Source: Anaerotruncus sp. G3(2012)
GTDB lineage: Bacteria > Bacillota > Clostridia > Oscillospirales > Ruminococcaceae
Direction: 5' to 3'
Length of the DNA: 64,000 bases
Assembly (NCBI RefSeq): GCF_000403395.2
Contig: NZ_KE159657.1
Coordinates: forward strand, 566,438 to 630,437
The notes under the pieces are model-generated. The model had not been told where the DNA came from and ran no database searches. It was given only the letters and a program-made list of their open reading frames with translations. A program made the position numbers and the translations under genes. Position 1 is the first letter of the stretch. Each line of letters begins with the position of its first letter. Positions 17,117 to 26,268 of the stretch are shown here, one piece after another.

Positions 17117-19237
17117 ATGAATAGACTGATAGACGGAATGCGGGGGATCAACTTGGAAAAAGTGGTAAAATGGATGCTGCGGCTGCGCGGGCTGGTTCTA
17201 ATCCTGTTTCTGGCAGCGGCGGTGCTCTGTGGGATCATGACCTTTCAGGTGCGGACCAACTATGATATGATCGACTATCTGCCAGATGAGGCGCCCTCCA
17301 CCATCGCGCTTGATGTGATGGACGAATCCTATGAAAAGTCGGTGCCAAACCTGCGGGTGATGGTGCGGGATGTTTCCATTCCGGAGGCACTCGACTATAA
17401 AGAGCGGATCAAAGCGCTGCCGGGAGTGGAGGACATCAACTGGCTGGACGACCAGGTGGACATCAAGGTGCCGCTTGAGGTACAGAGCCAGAAAACAGTC
17501 GAGGACTGGTATAAGGATAAAAACGCACTCTTCTCGATCGTGGTGAGTGAGGCGGAACAACAGCAGACGCTGGCGCAGATCCGGGAGCTGATCGGGGAGG
17601 AAGGCGCGATGAGCGGGAACCCGGTCGATACGGTAAATGCCCAGGTTTCGACCAGCGCGGAGATCAAACATATGATGAGCATTATCATCCCACTGATGTT
17701 TGCGATCCTGCTGTTTACAACCTCCTCCTGGTTTGAGCCGGTGCTGTTTATGCTGAACGTCGGGGTTGCGATCGTACTTAATATGGGTACCAATCTGATA
17801 TTCGGGGAGATTTCGTTCATTACCAAGACGACCGGTGCAATCCTACAGCTCGCCTGCTCGATGGACTATGCGATCTTCCTGGTCGACCGGTTTGAGGAAA
17901 TCCGCCGGGAAGGGTACGAAGCGATCGACGCGATGTCGATTGCGGTGTCCAAATCGGCTGCATCAATCCTCTCAAGCGGCCTGACCACTGTGGTTGGTTT
18001 TGCAGCCCTGATCGCTATGCGGTTCAAGATCGGCCCGGACATGGGATATGTACTCTCTAAAGGAATTGTCATCTCCCTTTTGGTGACGCTGCTGTTTATG
18101 CCCTGCCTGACTATGTGCTGCTATAAGCTGATCGACCGCACGCAGCACCGCTCGTTTATGCCGACCTTCGAGCGGACCGCACGCTGGGCAGACCGCGCCA
18201 AAGGGTTTGTCACCATCTGTCTGCTGGTCTGCCTGATTCCCAGCTACCTTGCGCAGAAGCAGATTTCATTTATGTATGGGATGTCGGGCATGGCGGCGCC
18301 AGGGTCCCAGGTTGTCAACGACCGGGACGCGATCAACGACCTATTCGGGGAGTCCGCATCCTATGCGCTGCTCCTGCCAAAAGGCAATTCTGCAAACGAG
18401 CAGGAGCTGAACGATGCGCTCAAAGCACTTCCGGAGGTTTCTTCCGTACTTTCGTTTGTCGAAAATGTGGGACGGCCAATCCCTGAGCAGTATGTGCCCA
18501 AGGAGTCGCTCAAGATGCTCAATTCGGACGAATACACCCGTATGGTCGTGATGGCGCGGGTGCCTCCTGAAAGTGAAAAGACCTTCGCATTCGTTGAGAA
18601 GCTGCGGGAATTGGCGGGTACCTATTATCCGGAGGGCTATCATCTGGCGGGGGAGACTGCAAACGTCTATGACATGAAGGATACGATTACTGCTGACAGC
18701 ATTAAGGTCAACCTGATCTCGATTGGTGCAATCGCATTGATCCTCCTGCTCACGTTCCATTCGTTTACCCTGCCTTTTTTCCTGTTGCTGACGATCGAAT
18801 CTTCGATCTTTCTGAATCTGGCGGTTCCCTACTTCACCGGGCAGACCCTCAACTATATCGGCTATCTGATTATCAGTTCGGTGCAGCTTGGCGCGACGGT
18901 TGACTATGCGATCCTGTTTACCAACCGTTATCTGGAAAATCGGGCGGAGATGCCGAAAAAACAGTGCGCGGCTCGGACGATTCAGGACACGGCGGGCAGC
19001 ATCCTGACCTCGGGCGGAATCCTGACCTCGGCGGGATTGGTCCTCGGCCTGATCTCAACCAATGGGGTTATCAGCCAGCTCGGTATTTTGATCGCACGCG
19101 GCGCGGTGCTCTCGGCGATTCTGGTGCTGGTATTTCTGCCATCCATGCTCGCCAATATGGAACCGGTAATCAAAAGAACAACCAGAAAGCTCCATTTTTA
19201 CACACTAGCAGAAAACCGGGAGGAGGTGCAGGCATGA
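17117..19237 (+). CDS. MMPL/RND superfamily membrane protein
   Basis: A 706-residue transporter-like protein with the RND layout: one N-terminal helix (about residues 25-48), an extracytoplasmic domain, six helices (about 190-360), a second extracytoplasmic domain and a second block of helices to the end. The MMPL families export lipids, drugs or help assemble envelope components; no function can be given here. The ATG at 17117 lacks a clear ribosome binding site; TTG at 17153, 6 bases after GGGGG, is a credible alternative giving LEKVVKWML. It overlaps the next gene by ATGA. Confidence 0.88.
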   Translation: MNRLIDGMRGINLEKVVKWMLRLRGLVLILFLAAAVLCGIMTFQVRTNYDMIDYLPDEAPSTIALDVMDESYEKSVPNLRVMVRDVSIPEALDYKERIKALPGVEDINWLDDQVDIKVPLEVQSQKTVEDWYKDKNALFSIVVSEAEQQQTLAQIRELIGEEGAMSGNPVDTVNAQVSTSAEIKHMMSIIIPLMFAILLFTTSSWFEPVLFMLNVGVAIVLNMGTNLIFGEISFITKTTGAILQLACSMDYAIFLVDRFEEIRREGYEAIDAMSIAVSKSAASILSSGLTTVVGFAALIAMRFKIGPDMGYVLSKGIVISLLVTLLFMPCLTMCCYKLIDRTQHRSFMPTFERTARWADRAKGFVTICLLVCLIPSYLAQKQISFMYGMSGMAAPGSQVVNDRDAINDLFGESASYALLLPKGNSANEQELNDALKALPEVSSVLSFVENVGRPIPEQYVPKESLKMLNSDEYTRMVVMARVPPESEKTFAFVEKLRELAGTYYPEGYHLAGETANVYDMKDTITADSIKVNLISIGAIALILLLTFHSFTLPFFLLLTIESSIFLNLAVPYFTGQTLNYIGYLIISSVQLGATVDYAILFTNRYLENRAEMPKKQCAARTIQDTAGSILTSGGILTSAGLVLGLISTNGVISQLGILIARGAVLSAILVLVFLPSMLANMEPVIKRTTRKLHFYTLAENREEVQA

Positions 19238-20832
19238 ACAGACAGAGAGTCCAGAAATTGCTCGCGGCATCTGTGGCAGCTGCCCTCGCTGTAGCACCTA
19301 TCGCGGCTTTTGCGGATGGAGATGGGGACGCCCCGGAGTTTCGCGGGATCACCCTGTATGGGAATACCACCACCCTGCCGGGCGGGGAGATCGAGCTTGG
19401 GCTGGACGCAGTGGACGAAGACGGGATAGAGAAGATCGTCGTGCGGTTCCAGAGCGAATCGGGCAGACAGCTTTCGTTCACCCTGCGGGAAACATCGGAG
19501 GAGTCGGACATCAACGAACGGTATGGCGGCACCCTACATATTCCAGCGTCTGCACAGGCAGGCGTCTACCAGGTGAAATCGGTCGAGCTGACCGACCGGG
19601 AGGAGAACATCAGCCGGTATTACTACCAGCGCAAGGATATGCGCCGGTCGAACGACGAGTCCTACCTTTTGGAGGGACAGCCGGCCTCGTTTACGGTGGT
19701 ACGGGAATCCACCCAGCCTGTTGTGTCAGGATGTACCCTCAGCAGGCAGGAGATTGGGCCGGGCGGTACCGCGTTGCTGTCCTTCCGGCTGGATGGAACT
19801 CCCGCCTCACTGAAAAAGGCGACGCTGGTGTTCCAAAATCCCGTCAACGGGCGCAAGATTCTCTGCACCGCTGACCGGGACGACCGGCAACCGGACGGGT
19901 CCTATCAGGTGGAACTGGAAGTACCGCTACAGGAGCCAGCGGGGCAGTTCACCCTCTATCGGATGTCGGCAGAGGATGCGGGGGGAAACAAACAGAGCTA
20001 CAGCACCAGCACAACGATCGAGGACGATCTTCCGTTGCCGTTTTCCTGCGGTTTCACGGTGACAGCGGGAAACCGGAACAACGCCCTTTCCAAACCGCGT
20101 CTGGAGCTGGTGGAAGTCACCCTGGAGGGAGCTGAAGGGGACCACTGGAACTACCGGCTGCGGGTGCAGGTCTCGGATAACGGCATTGGGATCGACCATA
20201 TCACGGTGCGGTTTGAAAATCCGGCAAACGGGCGGACGTTGAGCAAGGTGTTAAAGGCCGAAGACGGAAAAAACGGTGTCTTTACCGGCACGCTCGAAGT
20301 CAAAAAGAGTGAACCAGCGGGGACATTCCTGCTCGATAATGTGGGCGTGACGGATCGGGCCAAAAATTATCAGGCGTATTGCCGTCCGGCAGACGTCAAG
20401 GAAGCCAACCACAAGCTCCCCTTGCCGCAGACGGTCTCGTTTGCGGTGAACAGCCGGGTTACGGGTTCGGCGGATGAGACAGCACCGGTTTTGCATAGTG
20501 TACAGGTCAGTCCGAAAACCGCTGATACTGGCAAGCTGATCCGAGTGGACGCGGTTGTGACCGACGATTTTTCGGGTGTGGATTCGGTAAAGCTGCGATT
20601 TGAGAGTTACAGCGGAAAGGCGGTTTCGGTTGATCTGGTGCACCGGGAAGGAAACCGATTCACCGGGACCCTCAAGGGGACAAAAACCAAGACAGGCGGA
20701 ACCTACCGGCTGGTGAAAGCGGTATTGAAAGACAAGGCGGGCAATTCCCGCACCTATTACGACAGACCGGATGGAAGAAACGGGGAGCTTCTCCTGTCCA
20801 AACCGGAATTTACCCTGCAAGAGGATGAATAG
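19234..20832 (+). CDS. Secreted protein with four Ig-like repeats
   Basis: A 532-residue exported protein. Residues 1-26 form a signal peptide ending AAFA-DG. The rest is made of four diverged repeats of about 110 residues, each with a hydrophobic strand such as EKIVVRFQ, KKATLVFQNP, DHITVRFENP and DSVKLRFES, followed by a strand ending in a short G-x-Y/F segment and a final DR/DK-A-x-N-x-x-x-Y motif. This resembles bacterial Ig-like domains. No LPxTG or membrane anchor is visible. Its ATG overlaps the MMPL stop, so synthesis is coupled and it is likely an extracytoplasmic partner of the membrane protein. Confidence 0.85.
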   Translation: MNRQRVQKLLAASVAAALAVAPIAAFADGDGDAPEFRGITLYGNTTTLPGGEIELGLDAVDEDGIEKIVVRFQSESGRQLSFTLRETSEESDINERYGGTLHIPASAQAGVYQVKSVELTDREENISRYYYQRKDMRRSNDESYLLEGQPASFTVVRESTQPVVSGCTLSRQEIGPGGTALLSFRLDGTPASLKKATLVFQNPVNGRKILCTADRDDRQPDGSYQVELEVPLQEPAGQFTLYRMSAEDAGGNKQSYSTSTTIEDDLPLPFSCGFTVTAGNRNNALSKPRLELVEVTLEGAEGDHWNYRLRVQVSDNGIGIDHITVRFENPANGRTLSKVLKAEDGKNGVFTGTLEVKKSEPAGTFLLDNVGVTDRAKNYQAYCRPADVKEANHKLPLPQTVSFAVNSRVTGSADETAPVLHSVQVSPKTADTGKLIRVDAVVTDDFSGVDSVKLRFESYSGKAVSVDLVHREGNRFTGTLKGTKTKTGGTYRLVKAVLKDKAGNSRTYYDRPDGRNGELLLSKPEFTLQEDE

Positions 20833-20847
20833 GGAGGCTTTTTTGAG

Positions 20848-22647
20848 ATGAAATCAATCACAAGGCGCACATGGGCGATGGTGTTGGCAGTGTCGATGCC
20901 CTGTGTGATCGGAACACAGACCTTTGCAGAGGGGAGCCCGACCTCCAAAGATGAGGTGGTCTATGTCAACCTTAACCATGATGGTTCGGTCGATGAAATT
21001 TATGTGGTCAATGTATTTGAACTTGCCCAGCCGGGAAAGATCACCGATTATGGGGACTACAGCGCGGTGCGCAACCTGACAACCACTGCACCGCTCTCGC
21101 TCCAGAACAGGCAGGTGACAGTGGATGTGCCCGCCGGGAAGTTCTACTATCAGGGGACGCTCAAAACGCGTGAAATGCCGTGGAAGGTTGGGATTTCCTA
21201 CACGCTTGATGGGAAATCGGTCAGCGGGGAAGACCTTGCCGGGAAGAGCGGCCATCTTGAGATGCAGGTGAGTCTGACCCAGAACCACAGCGCGAACCCG
21301 CTCTATCTGGAAAATTTCGCATTGCAGGCTACTATTCTGCTCGATAGTGAGCGGTGCAAAAATATCATTGCCCCGGATGCAACGGTTGCCAATGTGGGCG
21401 AGAACAAACAGCTTTCCTATATTGTACTGGCGAACAAGGAAAAATCGTTTTCCATCTCGACAGATGTAACCGATTTCGAGATGAGCGGCATCCAGATCAA
21501 CGGAATTCCGCTTACCCTCAATATCGACGACCCGGACACCGCTGAATTGATGGATAAGGTTTACGAACTACAGGATGGTGCGGTGGAACTGGATGACGGA
21601 GCGGCCAAATTGGATGACGGTGTGACCGAACTTCAGGACGGCGTGACCGAGCTGAAAGACGGTGCAATTGACCTCGAGGACGGCGCATATGACCTGTTCG
21701 ATGGGACGAAGGACCTCAAAAAAGGGGTGGAGAAGCTCTCAGACGGGTCGGATGCCCTGACTGACGGCGCGGAGGCGTTCCGGGTTGGGCTGCGCACCCT
21801 GACCAGCCAGTCGGACACTCTGACCGCTGGTTCGGAGCAGGTTGCGCAGGGGCTGAAACAGATCGAAGCCGGTTCGGAGCAATATCTTGCACAGCTTGAC
21901 CAGTTGATCGCGATGTTTTCCAAACAGCGGGATCAGCTCCGCAAGGCACAGGTACAGCCGATGAAGGATACAGGCAATCCGCCGGAATCGCTCACCCTCT
22001 CGATGGAAGACCAGGGGATGCTATTGGCGATGATTGACGATCAGATCGCCTTGTTGGAACAGCTCCGGGCAGGTTATGCCGCGATTGATGCGGGCATTGG
22101 ACAGCTCGCGGGGAGTTATCCGGCACTGAATGTGGGGATTCATCAGTATACCGAGGGGGCTGACACGCTCTCCGGTGCGTATTACGATCTGTATGACGGG
22201 ATTCGGGAACTGCGCGGCGGCATGAGCGAGCTGAGCACCGGCGCACAGGACTTGAAACAGGGTGCCAAGGAGCTGTATGATGGGACAGTCGATCTGCGCG
22301 ACGGTTCCGACCAGCTCTATGATGGGACGCTAGAGCTGAAAGATGGAACGATTGAGCTGACCGATGGCACGACCGAACTGCGCGATAAGACCTGGGACAT
22401 GGACACTGAGGTGGATGACCGGATTGACGAGATGATGGAGGAATACCGCAATAAAGAATTTGTGATGCCCTCGTTCGTCAGCCCTAAAAATACCGAGGTA
22501 GATGCAGTACAGTTTGTGATGAAAGTTGCGGAGATCGAGGTTGAAGAGACGCCTGTGCCGCCGGAGGAAGAGGCGGAACAGCCCGGTTTCCTGCAAAAAC
22601 TGAAAAATCTGATCCCGTTTGGAAAAAAGAAAACTGACGGGGAATAA
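20848..22647 (+). CDS. Secreted heptad-repeat (xxxLxxG) protein
   Basis: A 599-residue exported protein. A signal peptide (residues 1-27, ending TFA-EG) is followed by a globular domain to about residue 235. Two blocks of degenerate seven-residue repeats with a D-G-x-x-x-L pattern follow (about 240-315 and 450-515), separated by a helical linker. Such Leu/Gly heptads occur in YhgE/Pip-like envelope proteins, but the membrane helices of those proteins are absent here. The C-terminus is acidic, then ends in a basic stretch. It lies 15 bases behind the Ig-like gene and ahead of a strong terminator, completing a three-gene envelope operon. Confidence 0.82.
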   Translation: MKSITRRTWAMVLAVSMPCVIGTQTFAEGSPTSKDEVVYVNLNHDGSVDEIYVVNVFELAQPGKITDYGDYSAVRNLTTTAPLSLQNRQVTVDVPAGKFYYQGTLKTREMPWKVGISYTLDGKSVSGEDLAGKSGHLEMQVSLTQNHSANPLYLENFALQATILLDSERCKNIIAPDATVANVGENKQLSYIVLANKEKSFSISTDVTDFEMSGIQINGIPLTLNIDDPDTAELMDKVYELQDGAVELDDGAAKLDDGVTELQDGVTELKDGAIDLEDGAYDLFDGTKDLKKGVEKLSDGSDALTDGAEAFRVGLRTLTSQSDTLTAGSEQVAQGLKQIEAGSEQYLAQLDQLIAMFSKQRDQLRKAQVQPMKDTGNPPESLTLSMEDQGMLLAMIDDQIALLEQLRAGYAAIDAGIGQLAGSYPALNVGIHQYTEGADTLSGAYYDLYDGIRELRGGMSELSTGAQDLKQGAKELYDGTVDLRDGSDQLYDGTLELKDGTIELTDGTTELRDKTWDMDTEVDDRIDEMMEEYRNKEFVMPSFVSPKNTEVDAVQFVMKVAEIEVEETPVPPEEEAEQPGFLQKLKNLIPFGKKKTDGE

Positions 22648-22648
22648 A

Positions 22649-22681
22649 AAAAGCGCTGTGCAATTTCTGCACAGCGCTTTT
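22649..22681 (+). terminator. Terminator of the MMPL operon
   Basis: AAAAGCGCTGTGCA and TGCACAGCGCTTTT form a perfect 14-bp stem with a five-base loop. Confidence 0.85.
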
Positions 22682-22840
22682 GGCAGCCCATTTTTGCATG
22701 GGTCAAAAGGCTCTCCGGCAGCGGAAGTCCGATTTCCAGATATGTTGGACTTGCGTCTGGCTTGAGGCTGTCCGGACCTGTGTCTTCTCTCCAAAACAGA
22801 GAAAGGTTTCATTTTATCAGCCGCGTATGGCGTGGATGAC

Positions 22841-22882
22841 AAAAACAGGAGGGAAAGCATCTTTGCTTTCCCTCCTGTTTTT
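22841..22882 (-). terminator. Terminator of the hydroxyglutarate operon
   Basis: AAAAACAGGAGGGAAAGCA and its exact complement form a 19-bp stem with a four-base loop. It lies 17 bases past the hgdB stop and, with flanking A/T tracts, can work on both strands. The 160 bases between it and the previous terminator hold nothing I recognise. Confidence 0.85.
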
Positions 22883-22899
22883 AATGGGAGAAAATGAGG

Positions 22900-24045
22900 T
22901 TAGCGGGTGCTGAGCACGTCGGCGAATGCCTGGATCGCAGTGCTTGCCTGACCGAAGTCACGCATCTGCTGGTCAACGCCGAGCTTGATGTGCGGGATAT
23001 CCGCCTCATCAAGCGCTTTTTTGAACGAAGGATATTCCATCTCCTCGGGGTCGCAGAATTGCTGCATGAAGAGCACAAGGCCCTGCGCACCGCTGTCTTT
23101 GACCATCTGGGCAACAAATTCAGCGCGGCGGTTCTGCTCGGAAGCAGGATCGTAAAGGAGGACGTCATAATCCTGCATCGCAAACTGCTGTGCGAGCGCG
23201 CGTATCGGGTCGCCCTCTTCGGGTGCATCGACACGGATCATGCGGCTCTCGTGCGCAACGTCGTCTGCCGCAATCGCGATGTTGTTGTCCTCGAAAATCT
23301 GGAGCAGTTTGGGATTGTCACAGATGATGCCCGAAGTGACCACCTTGACACCCTTCCAGTTGCAAACCGGCAGTTTCTCCAGTTCAGCATTGAGCGCCTC
23401 GAGCTTCTCGGTATAGACATCCTTCATCATGAAGTAGGAAGCCTTGAGGACTGCGCTACGCTTGGTCGGGGTGATGACATCGCAATGCTCGTTCGCCAGC
23501 TTGACGAATTTGCGGCGGGCGGCGCGGCTTTTATTATAGACCTTGATCGCCTCCGAAATCGCTTCATCCGAGATCGGCGAGCCTTTCAGCTCTTCCAGCT
23601 CCTTGCGGATATTGCTGTACTGGCTCATGCAGAAGGTAATGCCGTACTCTTTCGCGCGGTTCTGCGGATGTGCGAGGAAGATGACCTTCATCTTGTCGCC
23701 CATCGAGACGCGGAAGTTCTGGGACATCGGGCGCAGGGTGTCGCAGATGGTCGGGGTGATGATCCCGTCCAGCTGATCCATGGTACCGTCAAGCAGCATC
23801 TCAAGCGCCAGCTGCGCAATGGTGCAATAGAAGGTTGCGCAATATTCCTTTGAGCGGTTGATGGTTTTGGTGTTGCTGCCCCAGATGCCGAACGGCATCA
23901 TACCGGCGGCGTAAACCAGCTCTTCGGGCGCAAAATACGGCAGAACGCCGATCGCTTTTTTTCCTGCTGCCTTGCAGTCGTTGAGCTGTTTGGCAGGGTT
24001 GGCGGCAATTTCCTTAAATTCGTTCAGCAAAACTTCGATACTCAT
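22900..24045 (-). CDS. hgdB: (R)-2-hydroxyglutaryl-CoA dehydratase, beta subunit
   Basis: One of two iron-sulfur subunits of the dehydratase that removes water from (R)-2-hydroxyglutaryl-CoA to give glutaconyl-CoA by a ketyl-radical mechanism. The 381 residues match the 42-kDa subunit in size and have conserved cysteines in CATFYCT and TPTICDTLRP as candidate cluster ligands. Its ATG overlaps the hgdA stop by four bases. It is the last gene of the operon. Other 2-hydroxyacyl-CoA substrates (for example 2-hydroxyisocaproyl-CoA) belong to the same family, but the neighbours favour glutarate. Confidence 0.93.
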   Translation of the reverse strand: MSIEVLLNEFKEIAANPAKQLNDCKAAGKKAIGVLPYFAPEELVYAAGMMPFGIWGSNTKTINRSKEYCATFYCTIAQLALEMLLDGTMDQLDGIITPTICDTLRPMSQNFRVSMGDKMKVIFLAHPQNRAKEYGITFCMSQYSNIRKELEELKGSPISDEAISEAIKVYNKSRAARRKFVKLANEHCDVITPTKRSAVLKASYFMMKDVYTEKLEALNAELEKLPVCNWKGVKVVTSGIICDNPKLLQIFEDNNIAIAADDVAHESRMIRVDAPEEGDPIRALAQQFAMQDYDVLLYDPASEQNRRAEFVAQMVKDSGAQGLVLFMQQFCDPEEMEYPSFKKALDEADIPHIKLGVDQQMRDFGQASTAIQAFADVLSTR

Positions 24046-25316
24046 TGCGCTTTGGCCTCCTTAGCGAGCTTGTTTTGCTCCATCGCTTCCACAAGTCCCT
24101 GTACGCGGGTCTCATACTGGGCAGCGTTGAAGTTGCGGGGGTCGGCCTGGTCGCCGTCGAACCCTGCGCAGGGGACGCCGAGGTCTTTGGTAAACCGGCG
24201 CTGCATCTCGGCCATGTAGCCGCTCCACGGTTTGCAGCTGCGGTTGTAGTGGACCAGAACACCATCCACCTTGTTGTCGCGGCAGATGCCTTCACGCCAG
24301 TCAACACCCTGCTCGATGCAGACCGAGTTCGGCGCTTTGCAGTAGGCGCGGCAGAGGGAGTCCATATCATCGTAGACAAAGCCGAACGCAGGCGCATAAA
24401 CGACCGCGGTGACGTTGACGCCATTGCCTTTGAGCGGCTTGAAGAGCGCTTTCAGGTCGGGCCAGCAGGGGATACCCTCAAACATGACACGGTACTGCTC
24501 GGGGAACGGCAGGGTAGAGGTGCCGTTCTTGACATGCTCTTCGAGTTCCTCAGCCAGCAGTTCGAACGCCTCAGCAGCCTCGACCTTGCAGCGGGCGGTT
24601 ACGACGTCGGCCATGTGGTTGAACAGGTCAAAACCGGACATCGGTGCGGGCTTATACTGGAGATAGTCGCAGACCTTCAGCCAGGCTTTTGCGGTGCGGT
24701 TGGCGTTGGCGCAGACCTGTTTGAACTTCTCTTCATCCCACTTGTTGCCGGAAATCTTCTCAAGCTGGACGATCGCGTCGTCGAACTGGCCGCGTATGTA
24801 CTGCACATAGCTGTCATCGACTTCCACATGGTTGTTGTAGGGGACGTCGATCATAATCAGCGGGCAGTTGTTCATGCGGGCGATATTCTCATACCATTTG
24901 GTCATGCAGTTGCAGATGTTGTTGCAGCAGAGGACGAAGTCCGGGCGGGGTACGCGGCGGCCTTCGTTGGTGGTGATGGCGCCGTTCGCACAGGCCAGGC
25001 TGATCCGCGCATATCCGCAGATGTCCGCGTCAAAGCCCATCTCCTCGGCGATCTGGCACATCCGCTCGCCATCGTGTTGGGCAGCAATACCGGCTGCCTG
25101 GTTCTCCGGATAGACAACGGCAAGGCCAAGCGTCTCGGCGATCTCGGCCGGGAACTTGGAGGAGGACCAGCCGATCGGACGGCCCTGTTCTTTTGCAGTC
25201 CACGCAGCGGCGTAAACGTCGGAAACGACCTTGCGCAGTGCTTTTGTTGCGGGGCTGGCTTCTTTCTTCGGCTTCGCGGCAGGAGCCGCAGCCGTGGTTT
25301 TCTCGGTTTCAGCCAT
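24042..25316 (-). CDS. hgdA: (R)-2-hydroxyglutaryl-CoA dehydratase, alpha subunit
   Basis: Partner of hgdB in the dehydratase. The 424 residues closely resemble Acidaminococcus HgdA as I recall it, including WSSSKFP, ENQAAGIAA, DICGYARISLA, the cysteine-rich CCNNICNCMTKW and HYNRSCKPWSGYM. It is shorter than the 54-kDa Acidaminococcus subunit because an insertion after DICGYARISLA is missing; instead an Ala/Lys-rich N-terminal extension of about 25 residues is present. A ribosome binding site (GGAGGT) precedes the ATG. It is the fourth gene of the operon. Confidence 0.95.
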   Translation of the reverse strand: MAETEKTTAAAPAAKPKKEASPATKALRKVVSDVYAAAWTAKEQGRPIGWSSSKFPAEIAETLGLAVVYPENQAAGIAAQHDGERMCQIAEEMGFDADICGYARISLACANGAITTNEGRRVPRPDFVLCCNNICNCMTKWYENIARMNNCPLIMIDVPYNNHVEVDDSYVQYIRGQFDDAIVQLEKISGNKWDEEKFKQVCANANRTAKAWLKVCDYLQYKPAPMSGFDLFNHMADVVTARCKVEAAEAFELLAEELEEHVKNGTSTLPFPEQYRVMFEGIPCWPDLKALFKPLKGNGVNVTAVVYAPAFGFVYDDMDSLCRAYCKAPNSVCIEQGVDWREGICRDNKVDGVLVHYNRSCKPWSGYMAEMQRRFTKDLGVPCAGFDGDQADPRNFNAAQYETRVQGLVEAMEQNKLAKEAKAQ

Positions 25317-25407
25317 GATGATTCATACCTCCGAATCTAAAACTTGGATTCCCGGCATACTTCTCGGTCAGGAGCGGATGCCGGGAGCTTTTCCGGGAAC
25401 TGGGAAA

Positions 25408-26190
25408 CTACTTTTTGAGCGCCTTCTGATAGGCGAAGAGGGACGCACCAAGCGCGCCGACATACTGGGTGATCGGGGAGGTGAAGATGGTGTGGCCCAG
25501 TTCCTCCTCGAGTGCCTTGACCACGCCGCTGTTCTGGGCGACGCCGCCGGTCATGACGAGCTGGTCACGCACACCGACCCGGTGGGTAAGCCCGGCAACC
25601 CGGTTGGCGATCGAGTGGTGGATACCGTTGATGATGTCACATTTGTCGCTTCCCTGCGCAAGCTGGCTGATAACCTCGCTCTCCGCAAAGACAGTGCAGG
25701 TCGAGCTGATGCCGATTTTCTTGGTAGACTTCGCGCCCAGCTCGGCGAGGTCGGAAACATTGACCTCGAGCACCCGCGCCATGACATCAAGGAAGCGGCC
25801 GGTGCCGGCAGCACACTTGTCATTCATCTGGAAATTGATCATCGCGCCATTCTCAATCTGGAGCACCTTGACGTCCTGCCCGCCAATGTCAATAACGGTG
25901 TGGACTTCCGGGAACAGGTGGTAAGCACCACGCGCATGGCAGCTCAGCTCGCTCATCTGCTGGTCTACCCAGTCGATTGAGTTGCGGCCGTAGCCGGTTG
26001 CGAGGATATAGGACATATCCTCCTTTTTCAAGCCGCTCTTTTCCAGCAGTTCGGCAACCGCGCGGTCGGGGCCGGAGGTGCCGGTGCCGGAGGCAACGAG
26101 CGACTTGCAGACGATCTCCTGACCGTCCTTGAGGATCACGCATTTGGAGGATGTCGAACCGACATCAATGCCCATCGTGTAGATACTCAT
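25408..26190 (-). CDS. hgdC: 2-hydroxyglutaryl-CoA dehydratase activator (archerase)
   Basis: Homodimeric ATPase with one bridging 4Fe-4S cluster that injects a high-energy electron into the dehydratase on ATP hydrolysis. The 260 residues start MSIYTMGIDVGST, an actin/hexokinase-like phosphate loop. The two cluster cysteines are seen in NDKCAAGTGRF and SSTCTVFAESE, and a second nucleotide motif MTGGVAQN is near the end. I start at 26190 by comparison with the known protein; the open frame extends upstream without homology. It lies between gctB and hgdA, as in Acidaminococcus. Confidence 0.95.
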   Translation of the reverse strand: MSIYTMGIDVGSTSSKCVILKDGQEIVCKSLVASGTGTSGPDRAVAELLEKSGLKKEDMSYILATGYGRNSIDWVDQQMSELSCHARGAYHLFPEVHTVIDIGGQDVKVLQIENGAMINFQMNDKCAAGTGRFLDVMARVLEVNVSDLAELGAKSTKKIGISSTCTVFAESEVISQLAQGSDKCDIINGIHHSIANRVAGLTHRVGVRDQLVMTGGVAQNSGVVKALEEELGHTIFTSPITQYVGALGASLFAYQKALKK

Positions 26191-26268
26191 TGCATACCTT
26201 CCTAATCTGGGAATTTGGAGCGCCGGACATCCCCGCAAACGGGACGCCCGGCGCGGAATCACGAGGGA

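Noticed and set aside
21569..22390. DNA tandem repeat in the heptad protein gene
   Set aside because: The seven-residue pattern is clear in protein but the DNA units are diverged, so it is an old protein repeat and not an active DNA repeat.
24045..25340. Open frame of 431 codons opposite hgdA
   Set aside because: Shadow of the strongly conserved hgdA; composition is not protein-like.
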